Source: Pseudomonas benzenivorans (GTDB lineage Bacteria > Pseudomonadota > Gammaproteobacteria > Pseudomonadales > Pseudomonadaceae). From it: a stretch of 64,000 bases of DNA. How positions within the stretch are numbered: position 1 is the first letter of the stretch; each line of letters opens with the position of its first letter. This document shows, one piece after another, positions 53,988 through 61,729 of the stretch. The translations under genes and the position numbers were made by a program. The notes beneath the pieces were generated by a model. The model worked only from the letters and a program-made list of their open reading frames with translations. It did no database searches and was not told where the DNA came from. Location of the stretch: positions 1-64,000 of the forward strand of contig NZ_FNCT01000005.1 in NCBI RefSeq assembly GCF_900100495.1, in the 5' to 3' direction.

Positions 53988-54428
53988 ATGAGAACAACGA
54001 ATCAACGCTCGCTGCACTGGGAAGCCGCCTATGCCGCCACCCGTGCGGCCGTGGCACATGCAGAGAAGCTAGGCGTGCGCATTAACGTCTGTGTGGTTGA
54101 CCACTCCGGCCTGCCGTTGGCCTATCTGCGCATGAACGGCGCCTTTCTACATTCACGGGAAATTGCCGAAGACAAGGCGTACACCGCCGTGAGCTTCGGC
54201 TTCCCCACCCGCGACTGGCTCGACGTGCTGGGTGACAACCCGCGCCTGCGCATCGGCCTGCCGAGACGCGAGCGGCTGGTGGTGTTCGGCGGGGGCCTGC
54301 CGATCCTACTCGATGGTGAATGCATCGGCGGCATCGGCGTCTCTGGGGCCGACGAGGGGCAGGACGAAGCCTGCGCGGCAGCAGGCTTGGCGGCCATAGG
54401 GCATCATGAGGCATCCAGTTTGGGGTAG
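53988..54428 (+). CDS. nahX: NahX, GlcG/HbpS-like protein
   Basis: The 146-aa protein belongs to the GlcG/HbpS (DUF336) family (SGLPLAYLRMNGAFLHSREI, then IGGIGVSGADEGQDEACA). In NAH7-type operons a protein of this kind, NahX, follows nahJ; its role is unsettled, with cofactor or heme binding suggested for the family. The last ~8 residues (HHEASSLG) read into sequence that, on the opposite strand, is the start of an IS66 tnpB, so the native C-terminus is probably replaced by an IS66 junction. Confidence 0.75.
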   Translation: MRTTNQRSLHWEAAYAATRAAVAHAEKLGVRINVCVVDHSGLPLAYLRMNGAFLHSREIAEDKAYTAVSFGFPTRDWLDVLGDNPRLRIGLPRRERLVVFGGGLPILLDGECIGGIGVSGADEGQDEACAAAGLAAIGHHEASSLG

Positions 54429-54552
54429 AGGTAGATTTCGACTTTCGCGCCCGAACGCATCATGCGGCTGGCTTCCAGAAGGAAATCAGCAGCATTGACT
54501 GGCCTTCTGATCTCTTTAGGCGGTTTCGGTAATAAGCGGAGCGAGAAACAGA
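54408..54552 (-). mobile_element. IS66 tnpB 5' remnant
   Basis: From the ATG at 54463 the minus strand encodes MMRSGAKVEIYLYPKLD before a stop, matching the start of TnpB proteins (compare MMRPDAKVQKVYLYPKP at 38891). The rest of the element is gone. Its inner edge is fused to the end of nahX. Confidence 0.65.
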
Positions 54553-55011
54553 TCAGCCGATGGATGCTAGGTCGGCAAGCCCGTTCAGTTTGGCGGTGGC
54601 AGATAGACCGTGGGCCAATGGCTGGTTGGCGGCGAGCAATTCCTGCAACTGCACGGCTTGGCCGTCCTTGAGGTTCTCAGCGTTGCGCAGCAGCAGCCAG
54701 CGGCTGCGCTTGACCACCACCTTGCGCGCTGTTTTGTTATCGCGCAGGAGGTTGGCCTGGTCGACGCGACTATGGTCGATCACCTCACGACCGTAGCGCG
54801 CCACCCCATGGAACAGGTCGTAGGCCACGTCGGCTTGAGGGCAGTGCCGCTGCACTTCCAGGTCGAAAGCGGTGTTCATGTCCATGGCGACCGCCTCGAT
54901 ATGCTGGCAGTGCTCACCGAGCCACTCGAAGAATGGGCGAATCGCCTGGCCGCTGCATGGCGACAGCAGGGTGTGGGGGTTGGGATGTTTAGCGACTGCC
55001 AATCTACCCAC
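54553..55011 (-). pseudogene. ISL3-family transposase fragment
   Basis: The minus-strand frame encodes the central DDE region of an ISL3 transposase (AVAMDMNTAFDLEVQRHCPQ, YDLFHGVARYGREVIDHSRV, RWLLLRNAENL). The N-terminal zinc-finger part and the C-terminus are missing. It has no proper start or end and is inactive. Confidence 0.8.
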
Positions 55012-55262
55012 TTCCTCGCCTGTTACTAATGAGGAACAAAGTATTCGAACATCGCAATGATATTACGGGGTATTGTCTGACATCATAAAAACACAAAAGC
55101 ATCAGCGTGTTATGGGTTTCACGGATATTTATCGGAAAACTTTTTGACTGTCCGGATACAAAATTTCGGGTTAGTAACTCGCTCTTTCCCCAGAATCCGC
55201 GGCCGCCCATCATAAAGGCTGGACACGCTGGCCGTTCCATAAACTGGAAGAGGAGTCTCTTC

Positions 55263-56693
55263 ATGAACATCACTGCATCGGAACCGGCGTCCGGGCCCTG
55301 GAACCCTAAACGAATTCTGGCCGCGCTGCGCGCCGACGCCAGCATCGGCGAAGTGCTGGCGGGCGCCGACATCGAGGCCCGGTACCTGAACGACTGGAGC
55401 GGCGAGGAAGGCGGCAGGCCGCTGGCCTTGGTGCGCCCGCACGACACCGCCGAAATTGCGCGCGTGCTGTCATTATGCCATGCAGGACGCTGCCCGGTGG
55501 TGCCGCAGGGCGGGCTGACCGGCCTGGCCGGCGGTGCCACGCCGATAGAAGGCTGCGTGCTCGTTTCACTGGAGCGCATGTCCGGCGTGGTCGAACTGGA
55601 CCCTGCCTCAGCCACCATGACCGTCCTGGCCGGCACGCCGCTGCAGGTCGTTCAGGAAGCCGCGCAGGCGGCGGGCTTTCTGTTCGCGCTGGACCTGGGC
55701 GCGCGCGGCTCCTGCCAGATCGGCGGCAACATCGCCACCAATGCGGGCGGCAACCGCGTGATCCGCTACGGCATGGCGCGCGACCTGGTGCTGGGACTGG
55801 AAGCCGTGCTGCCCGACGGAACCGTGCTGTCCATGATGAACAAGATGGTCAAGAACAATGCCGGCCCCGATCTGAAGCATCTGTTCATCGGCACCGAGGG
55901 CACGCTGGGCATCATCACGCAGGCCGTGCTCCGCCTGCATCCGGGCGTCTCGGGTGCCAATACCGCGTTGGTAGCCGCGCCCGATTTCGGCTCGGCCATC
56001 AAGCTGCTGCGCCATGCGCAGCACCTCCTGGGCGGCCGGGTCAGCGCATTCGAGATGATGTGGCAGGACTACTATGCCGCGGCCACAACCGCCGGCGGCA
56101 TCGCCGCGCCGCTGCCGGCCACGTATCCGCTATACGTGCTGCTGGACCTGCAGGCGGCCGCACCCGAAGAGGATGCGGCGCGCTTCGAGGCGATGTTGGA
56201 ACACGCGCTGGCCGAAGGCTGGATCGCCGACGCCGCCGTGGCCCAATCTCACACGCAGACCCAAGCCTTCTGGGAACTGCGCGATGCCATCTCCGAGATG
56301 CTGCGCACCTTCGCGCCCACCATCAACTTCGACGTGTCCGCGCCCATCTCGGGCATCGAGGAATGCGTGGCCCGGATGCGCGAGGCGCTGGCGCGCGATT
56401 TCCCCGGCGTTCGGGCGATCTACTTCGGCCACGTCGGCGACGGCAACGTGCATATCATGGTGGGTTCGCTGCCGACTGACGACCGCAAGACCGAACAGCG
56501 CATCGAGGCTGCATTCTACGCTATCGTGCGCAGCCTGTCGGGATCGGTCTCGGCCGAGCACGGCATTGGGCTGCACAAGCGGCCGTGGTTGCACTACAGC
56601 CGCAATCCGGCGGAGCTGTCCTTGATCGCGACGGTGAAGCGCGCGATCGATCCGCACGGGATCATGAATCCGGGGAAGATTCTGGCGTCTTGA
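55263..56693 (+). CDS. FAD-linked 2-hydroxyacid oxidase/dehydrogenase
   Basis: The start at 55263 is chosen from AGAGGAG upstream and the natural protein start (MNITASEPASGPWNPKRI). The 476-aa protein is a PCMH-type FAD enzyme of the GlcD/D-lactate/D-2-hydroxyglutarate dehydrogenase group, with PQGGLTGLAGGA, GGNIATNAGGNRVIRYGM, the metal-site motif GHVGDGNVH and AEHGIGLHKR. The exact substrate cannot be read off. It is GC-rich, complete and bracketed by IS remnants (ISL3 and IS110), so it was probably brought in as a passenger. The 250 bp upstream hold no gene. Confidence 0.85.
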   Translation: MNITASEPASGPWNPKRILAALRADASIGEVLAGADIEARYLNDWSGEEGGRPLALVRPHDTAEIARVLSLCHAGRCPVVPQGGLTGLAGGATPIEGCVLVSLERMSGVVELDPASATMTVLAGTPLQVVQEAAQAAGFLFALDLGARGSCQIGGNIATNAGGNRVIRYGMARDLVLGLEAVLPDGTVLSMMNKMVKNNAGPDLKHLFIGTEGTLGIITQAVLRLHPGVSGANTALVAAPDFGSAIKLLRHAQHLLGGRVSAFEMMWQDYYAAATTAGGIAAPLPATYPLYVLLDLQAAAPEEDAARFEAMLEHALAEGWIADAAVAQSHTQTQAFWELRDAISEMLRTFAPTINFDVSAPISGIEECVARMREALARDFPGVRAIYFGHVGDGNVHIMVGSLPTDDRKTEQRIEAAFYAIVRSLSGSVSAEHGIGLHKRPWLHYSRNPAELSLIATVKRAIDPHGIMNPGKILAS

Positions 56694-57005
56694 GTGAGGG
56701 TGGTGGCGGCTGTCGCCGCCTGATGGGTGCTGCAAGAGATTTTTTGAAGAAAAAATTTATGGTCATCCCGTTTCTGCAATACTGACCAGCGATGATTGTA
56801 TGGCTTGCCTAAATCTATCCAGCGTCTCGTTGGGGCATGCCCCGCGCCACGATGAGAGTCGCGCCTGGTGATCCTGAAAAGCCGGCGGCTTCGAAAGCCG
56901 ATTTTTATGTCAGGTTGTTCACCAGGTCGGTGGCCGTTCACGTCATCGGTTGTTCAGCATCGCAAAACCTGGAAGGGTGTTCCGTGGTACAGCTGAATGG
57001 CCGGG

Positions 57006-57790
57006 TCAGGCGGCGTAGACGACTGGCCCTGCTTCGAATTCCGAGTGGTTGGCGGCGAACGCCCAGGCGACTCGGGAGAACTTGTTGGCCAGGGCGCGCA
57101 CCACCATGTTCGCATGGCGTCGCTGCCGTAGCGAGCGGACCCAGTGGGCCAAGGCACCCTGCTGATGCTCCAGGCGCTGCAGGTAGACCCGGGCGCACTG
57201 CACTAAAAGCCGCCGCAGATACTTGTCTCCCTCGTTTGCTGATACCCAGCAAATTGGCTCGACCGCCGGTGCTGTGCTGGCGGGGTACCAGCCCCACCGA
57301 TGCCGCGAAATCACGGCTGCCGCCATACTGCTTGCCATCGCCCATTTCGGCCGATAACAGGCTGGCTGTGATCGGGCCGACACAGGGAATCGTCAGCAAG
57401 CGGCTCCCCAGGTCATCTTCCTCAAGCTGGGTGGTCATTTCCTTGTCCGGTGCCTTGATCTGTCCGTCCAGACAGCGTGAATGCTGATGCAGGCGCGTTA
57501 GGAGTACGACCAGCCGAGGCGGCAGCTCATGCTCATCCAACGTGCTCGGCAGTCGTCTGACCAGCGATAGTCCCTTGGGCAGGCTGATGCCGAACTCCAG
57601 CAGGAAACCGTGGGCCTGGTTGGCCGTCTTGGTACGATCACGCACCAGCGAATCACGCATCCGGTGCAATACCGAGAGCGTTTGCCGGGCCTCGATCTTG
57701 GGCGAGACGAAGCGCATGCTGGGCCGCGATGCGGCTTCGCAGATCGCTTCGGCATCAATGAAGTCGTTCTTGTTGGGGAGCCCGCAGAAT
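57006..57790 (-). pseudogene. IS110-family transposase, truncated and frameshifted
   Basis: The minus strand encodes KNDFIDAEAICEAASRPSMR at its start and runs through IPCVGPITASLLSAEMGDG and FAASVGLVPRQHSTGG. After a +1 shift near 57230 it continues as DKYLRRLLVQCARVYLQ and ends VVYAA. The N-terminal RuvC-like part is missing. The conserved middle and C-terminal (Tnp_IS116 type) domain is IS110-like. The 300 bp before it (56700-57005) contain no gene, only the IS tail and unassigned sequence. Confidence 0.8.
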
Positions 57791-57813
57791 CCGGAAAATA
57801 ACGTACGCTAAGG

Positions 57814-59174
57814 ATGAGGGTGTCCCGGATTATGTGTAAACGGGATTTCTATTAATCCTGCATCAATCGATCTTCGAACTGGATACTGAAGCGATTCAGA
57901 GCCGCTTTCCAGTCCCGTATCGGCATCGTCCACTTCTTGCTGATGTTGTTCAGCGCCAGATAAAACAGCTTGCTCACGGCCTCGTCAGTTGGGAACGAGG
58001 CCCGGGTCTTGATCACCTTGCGCAAACTCATGTTGATCGATTCGATGGCGTTGGTGGTGTAGATCACCTTGCGGATCTCGGCCGGATGGTCGAAGAACGG
58101 GATAACCCGTGCCCAGTTACGCCGCCAGGACAGGCCGATTGACTGGTACTGACCACCCCACTTTTCTTCAAACTCCGTCAGCCGTTGCTCGGCCAGTTCG
58201 ACCGTCGCCGAGGTGTAGACCAGCTTCAGATCGGCGGCCACTTCCTTGCGCGCTTTCCAGGACACGAAGTTCAGGCTGTTGCGCACCATGTGCACGATAC
58301 ACAACTGCACGCAGGCTTTCGGATAGACCGTTTCGATCGCCTCGGGGAAGCCCTTGAGGCCGTCCACGCAGGCGATAAAAATGTCCTGCACGCCACGGTT
58401 CTTCAGCTCGGTGACTACCTGCAACCAGAACTTGGCACCCTCGGTTTGGGCGATCCACAGCCCCAGCACTTCCTTGTGCCCGTCCATATTGACCCCGATA
58501 GCCAGGTACACCGCCTTGGTCCGCACCGCGCCGGCATCGCGCACTTTGACGTGGATGCAGTCCAGATAAAGGATCGGGTACAGCGGATCGAGTGGACGGC
58601 CCTGCCAGAGCTTCACCTCGTCGCTTACCGCGTCCGTGACGGTCGAGATGAGGGTTGGGGAGACCTCGGTGCCGTACATCTCCTCCAGGTGCCCCTGGAT
58701 CTCTCGTACGCTCAGGCCGCGGGCGTACAGCGAGATGATCTTGTCGTCGAAGCCCGTCCAGCGGGTTTGCTGCTTGGCCACCAGCTGCGGCTCGAACAGC
58801 GCCTGGCGGTCACGAGGGATGGCCAGCGGCAGTTCGCCGAAATCGCCCTTGAGGGTTTTGTCGCTGTGACCGTTACGGGCATTACCGCCGGCGTTGAAGA
58901 TCGATCCACTCTTGCCATGCCCAGGTGCTCGGTCATCTCGGCTTCCAGCGCACGCTCGACCAGCATCTTGGTGAGCTGGCTTGAGCAGGCCGTTTTCGCC
59001 AATCAAATCTTCCGGTTTCTTGTAATTGACCAGCAGGCTGTCGGCGAGCTTAACGAGTTCAGGGTCGGGCTTCGCTCGCTTGGTGCGTTTTACTACGGTC
59101 ATGGGTACTCCTTGAGGCTGGCAGTCTCCTGCCAAATGACCGTTTACACAAAGTTAAAAACACCCTCCTCAGGA
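57814..59174 (-). mobile_element. IS256-family insertion sequence
   Basis: Imperfect terminal repeats flank one transposase gene: GATGAGGGTGT...TGTGTAAACGG at the left, mirrored by CCGTTTACACA...ACACCCTCCTC at the right. The size (about 1.36 kb) is normal for IS256 elements. No clear target duplication is visible. Confidence 0.85.
57852..59102 (-). CDS. IS256-family mutator-type transposase with compensating indels
   Basis: The start at 59102 (MTVVKRTKRAKPDPELVKLA) follows AAGGAG. The 416-aa protein has the DDE core, with YPILYLDCIHVKVRD, IACVDGLKGFPEAI and VIYTTNAIES. Between about residues 43 and 63 the frame is wrong: the sequence reads PAHQDAGRACAGSRDD where another frame gives the family's QLTKMLVERALEAEMTEHLG. 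An extra G near 58978 and a missing C near 58920 (plus strand) explain it. The frame recovers, so a full-length but locally scrambled protein results, probably impaired. Confidence 0.85.
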   Translation of the reverse strand: MTVVKRTKRAKPDPELVKLADSLLVNYKKPEDLIGENGLLKPAHQDAGRACAGSRDDRAPGHGKSGSIFNAGGNARNGHSDKTLKGDFGELPLAIPRDRQALFEPQLVAKQQTRWTGFDDKIISLYARGLSVREIQGHLEEMYGTEVSPTLISTVTDAVSDEVKLWQGRPLDPLYPILYLDCIHVKVRDAGAVRTKAVYLAIGVNMDGHKEVLGLWIAQTEGAKFWLQVVTELKNRGVQDIFIACVDGLKGFPEAIETVYPKACVQLCIVHMVRNSLNFVSWKARKEVAADLKLVYTSATVELAEQRLTEFEEKWGGQYQSIGLSWRRNWARVIPFFDHPAEIRKVIYTTNAIESINMSLRKVIKTRASFPTDEAVSKLFYLALNNISKKWTMPIRDWKAALNRFSIQFEDRLMQD

Positions 59175-59269
59175 TGGCCTGAGGAAGTCCTTTCTCGGGA
59201 AAAAGAGCCCAGCAGCCGAGCGGGTTACAGCGCATCAATTCCGCGAAGCTGGGGCTTTTCAGAGTTTCC
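59175..59269. mobile_element. IS5-like terminal remnant
   Basis: The end TTTTCAGAGTTTCCCTAA, read in reverse as GGGAAACTCTGAAAAGCCCC, resembles an IS5-family terminus but differs from the copies upstream. Only about 95 bp remain, next to the 3' end of the chemoreceptor gene. Confidence 0.5.
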
Positions 59270-60928
59270 CTAAAGACGGAACATGTGCATCAGACGCTGA
59301 AGTTGGCTTGCCAGAGAAGCCAATTGCGTACTGGTGGCAACATTCTGACGTGAGGCTTCGCTAGTTTTTTCGGCAATCTGGCTTACGTTGGTAACGTTAC
59401 GGCTGATCTCCTCCGCGACAGAGCTTTGCTCCTCAGCTGCAGAAGCAATCATGGCATTCATGTCATTAATGGTCGCCACAGCATTACTGATTTGCTCCAG
59501 CATATGGCCTGCACTGGCAACCTGCTGCTTACCAGCTTGTGCTTTGCTGCAACTGCTTTCCATGACAGCAACAGCACGATTTGCGCCGCTCTGCAGCTTT
59601 TCAATCATGGCCTGAATTTCGTTGGCTGACTGTTGCGTGCGCGAAGCAAGCGAGCGCACCTCATCCGCGACAACAGCAAAGCCTCGTCCGTGCTCACCAG
59701 CATGTGCAGCTTCAATAGCCGCGTTAAGGGCAAGCAGGTTGGTTTGTTCGGTAATGCTTCGAATGACATCCACTACAGAGCTAATACCAGCACTGTCTGC
59801 CTCAAGCTCATGAATCACAGTGGCAGCGTGTTCAACTTCACTGGCGAGGCTGTCAATAGAAGCGATTGTTTGATGAACCACGCGCATGCCGCTTTCAGAC
59901 TGCTGATCGGCCTCCTGTGCCGCCCGTGCCGCACTGGCAGCGTTCCCCGCTACGTCCTGAACAGTAGCGGACATTTCGTTCATCGCAGTAGCTATCAGGT
60001 CTGTCTCCAGCTGCTGGCGGCGGATACCGTCACTGGTTTGACTACTTGCCTGGGCCGTCTGCTCAGCTGCAGCTGCCAGTTGCTCCACGGCACCTGCCAA
60101 CTCTTGAAAGGTGTGGTGAAAACGCGAAGCCATTTCATTGAATGCGCTAGATATTTCGCCCAGCTCATCACGCCCCTGATAGGTAACTCGATAGCCCAAA
60201 TTGCCATCAGCGAGCTGCTGACCGCCGACTTGAAGCTCCCGAACGCCTTTGGTGATACTTGGCACAGTGGCCAGAGCCGTGACTGTGACCAGAGACAGAG
60301 CCACTACCAGCGCCAGTCCTATCATCGCCACAAGACGCTCGAATTGCTTATCCGCGTTTTGAAAGCTTAATTCAGCTGCCGACGCCTCCGACTCAATAAG
60401 AGTGCGCAAGCTGGCATAGGTAGTCATAAAAGCAGGATCAAGGCGGGTTAGCAGGATTTGGTTCCCTCCCGCATAGTCGCCTTGGCGCATCGCATTGAGC
60501 GTCGGCAGAACACCATTATCCAAGTAATCAGACAATTTGTTCTGCAGCTCAGTGCTAAGGCGCTGCTGTTCTTTGCTCATTGGTATACGCTGGTAGTCAG
60601 AAAGGCGCTCACGGATGATGCTTACGCTTTTATCCACTCTATCGAAATGCATACTCGATGGATGATCATGCGCCTTCTCGAAGGCACTTCCGGGCTCATG
60701 CTGAAGGGCAAGCAAAAGCTGAGCACGCGCGTTGTGCATGTGGTTATTGATGTCGCCAAGCTTGTCGATCGGTAGCAACATGTTGTTGTACAGCCGATCA
60801 ATCACTGCATTGCTGGTGCGCATTCCATTAAGACCAGCCATTGGCAAGCCGACAGCCATAGATGCTAGAAGCACGAGCAAGCCGATGAGACGGGTTTTTA
60901 TTGAGAAACGGGCTAGCCAACCACTCAT
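59270..60928 (-). CDS. Methyl-accepting chemotaxis protein (possible NahY counterpart)
   Basis: The 552-aa protein has a TM at about residues 11-32, a four-helix-bundle type periplasmic sensor domain, a second TM near 195-215, a HAMP domain and a cytoplasmic signalling domain. The hairpin tip reads [23 protein letters not shown], with [20 protein letters not shown]7 carries the naphthalene chemoreceptor gene nahY right after nahX; here a receptor gene lies 5 kb beyond nahX, inverted and behind IS elements, so it could be its counterpart, but I cannot verify the sensor domain. The stop codon coincides with the edge of an IS5-like remnant. Confidence 0.88.
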   Translation of the reverse strand: MSGWLARFSIKTRLIGLLVLLASMAVGLPMAGLNGMRTSNAVIDRLYNNMLLPIDKLGDINNHMHNARAQLLLALQHEPGSAFEKAHDHPSSMHFDRVDKSVSIIRERLSDYQRIPMSKEQQRLSTELQNKLSDYLDNGVLPTLNAMRQGDYAGGNQILLTRLDPAFMTTYASLRTLIESEASAAELSFQNADKQFERLVAMIGLALVVALSLVTVTALATVPSITKGVRELQVGGQQLADGNLGYRVTYQGRDELGEISSAFNEMASRFHHTFQELAGAVEQLAAAAEQTAQASSQTSDGIRRQQLETDLIATAMNEMSATVQDVAGNAASAARAAQEADQQSESGMRVVHQTIASIDSLASEVEHAATVIHELEADSAGISSVVDVIRSITEQTNLLALNAAIEAAHAGEHGRGFAVVADEVRSLASRTQQSANEIQAMIEKLQSGANRAVAVMESSCSKAQAGKQQVASAGHMLEQISNAVATINDMNAMIASAAEEQSSVAEEISRNVTNVSQIAEKTSEASRQNVATSTQLASLASQLQRLMHMFRL

Positions 60929-61198
60929 CGTGTCACCTCATTATTAGATATTTCAATGTGCCTTCATTGTATCGGCTGGTTCATTTGAAATCTTGAGTCA
61001 GGCTCCCCCTCAAGGCTTCTCGCCATATGGCCGGGGGAAATATTAGTACTCAAATCAAATACAAGACCTAAAGGCCGTCAGGTTGGGCTATACCCTAACC
61101 GGATGTCAGGCAGCCCAGCGCTACGCCGTCAGATAGAGTCCATCATTAATTTTTTGACCTCTGCTTGCCAAAGTCATAGATTTCAGCCTGACAAATTC
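60929..61198. other. Gap upstream of the chemoreceptor and resolvase
   Basis: About 270 bp with no gene. It holds the promoter region of the chemoreceptor (minus strand). Tn3-type elements normally carry a res site here next to tnpR, but the homology to tnpR begins only at 61199, so the res site and the tnpR start have probably been replaced. Confidence 0.5.
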
Positions 61199-61726
61199 AG
61201 CAGTTACGACCAGAACCCGGAACGCCAACTGGAACAGACCCAGGTGAGCAAGCTGTTCACCGACAAGGCCTCGGGCAAGGATAATCAGCGCCCGCAACTG
61301 GAGGCGTTGCTGAGCTTCGTCCGTGAGGGCGACACCGTGGTGGTGCATAGCATGGATCGTCTGGCGCGCAACCTCGATGACCTGCGCCGCCTGGTGCAGA
61401 AGCTGACCCAGCGCGGCGTGCGCATCGAGTTCCTGAAGGAGGGCTTGGTGTTCACGGGCGAGGACTCCCCGATGGCCAACCTGATGCTATCTGTGATGGG
61501 GGCCTTCGCTGAGTTCGAGCGCGCCTTGATCCGTGAGCGGCAGCGCGAGGGCATCGCCTTGGCCAAGCAGCGCGGCGCGTACCGAGGCCGCAAGAAAGCC
61601 CTGTCCGATGAGCAGGCTGCTACCCTGCGGCAGCGAGCGACGGCCGGCGAGCCCAAGGCGCAGCTCGCCCGTGAATTCAACATCAGCCGGGAAACCCTCT
61701 ACCAGTACCTCCGCACGGACGACTGA
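61103..61726 (+). pseudogene. tnpR: Tn3-family resolvase TnpR with replaced N-terminus
   Basis: From residue ~33 the frame is a typical Tn3 resolvase: SSYDQNPERQLEQ, FTDKASGKDNQRPQLEALL, VVVHSMDRLARNLDDL, GAFAEFERALIRERQREGI and a C-terminal helix-turn-helix (SRETLYQYLR). The start is wrong. Where resolvases have a Y-x-RVSS motif with the conserved Arg next to the catalytic Ser, this protein reads DKFSS, and the 30 residues before it match nothing. The gene was likely cut at about 61199 and runs into foreign sequence. Confidence 0.75.
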
Positions 61727-61729
61727 TAC

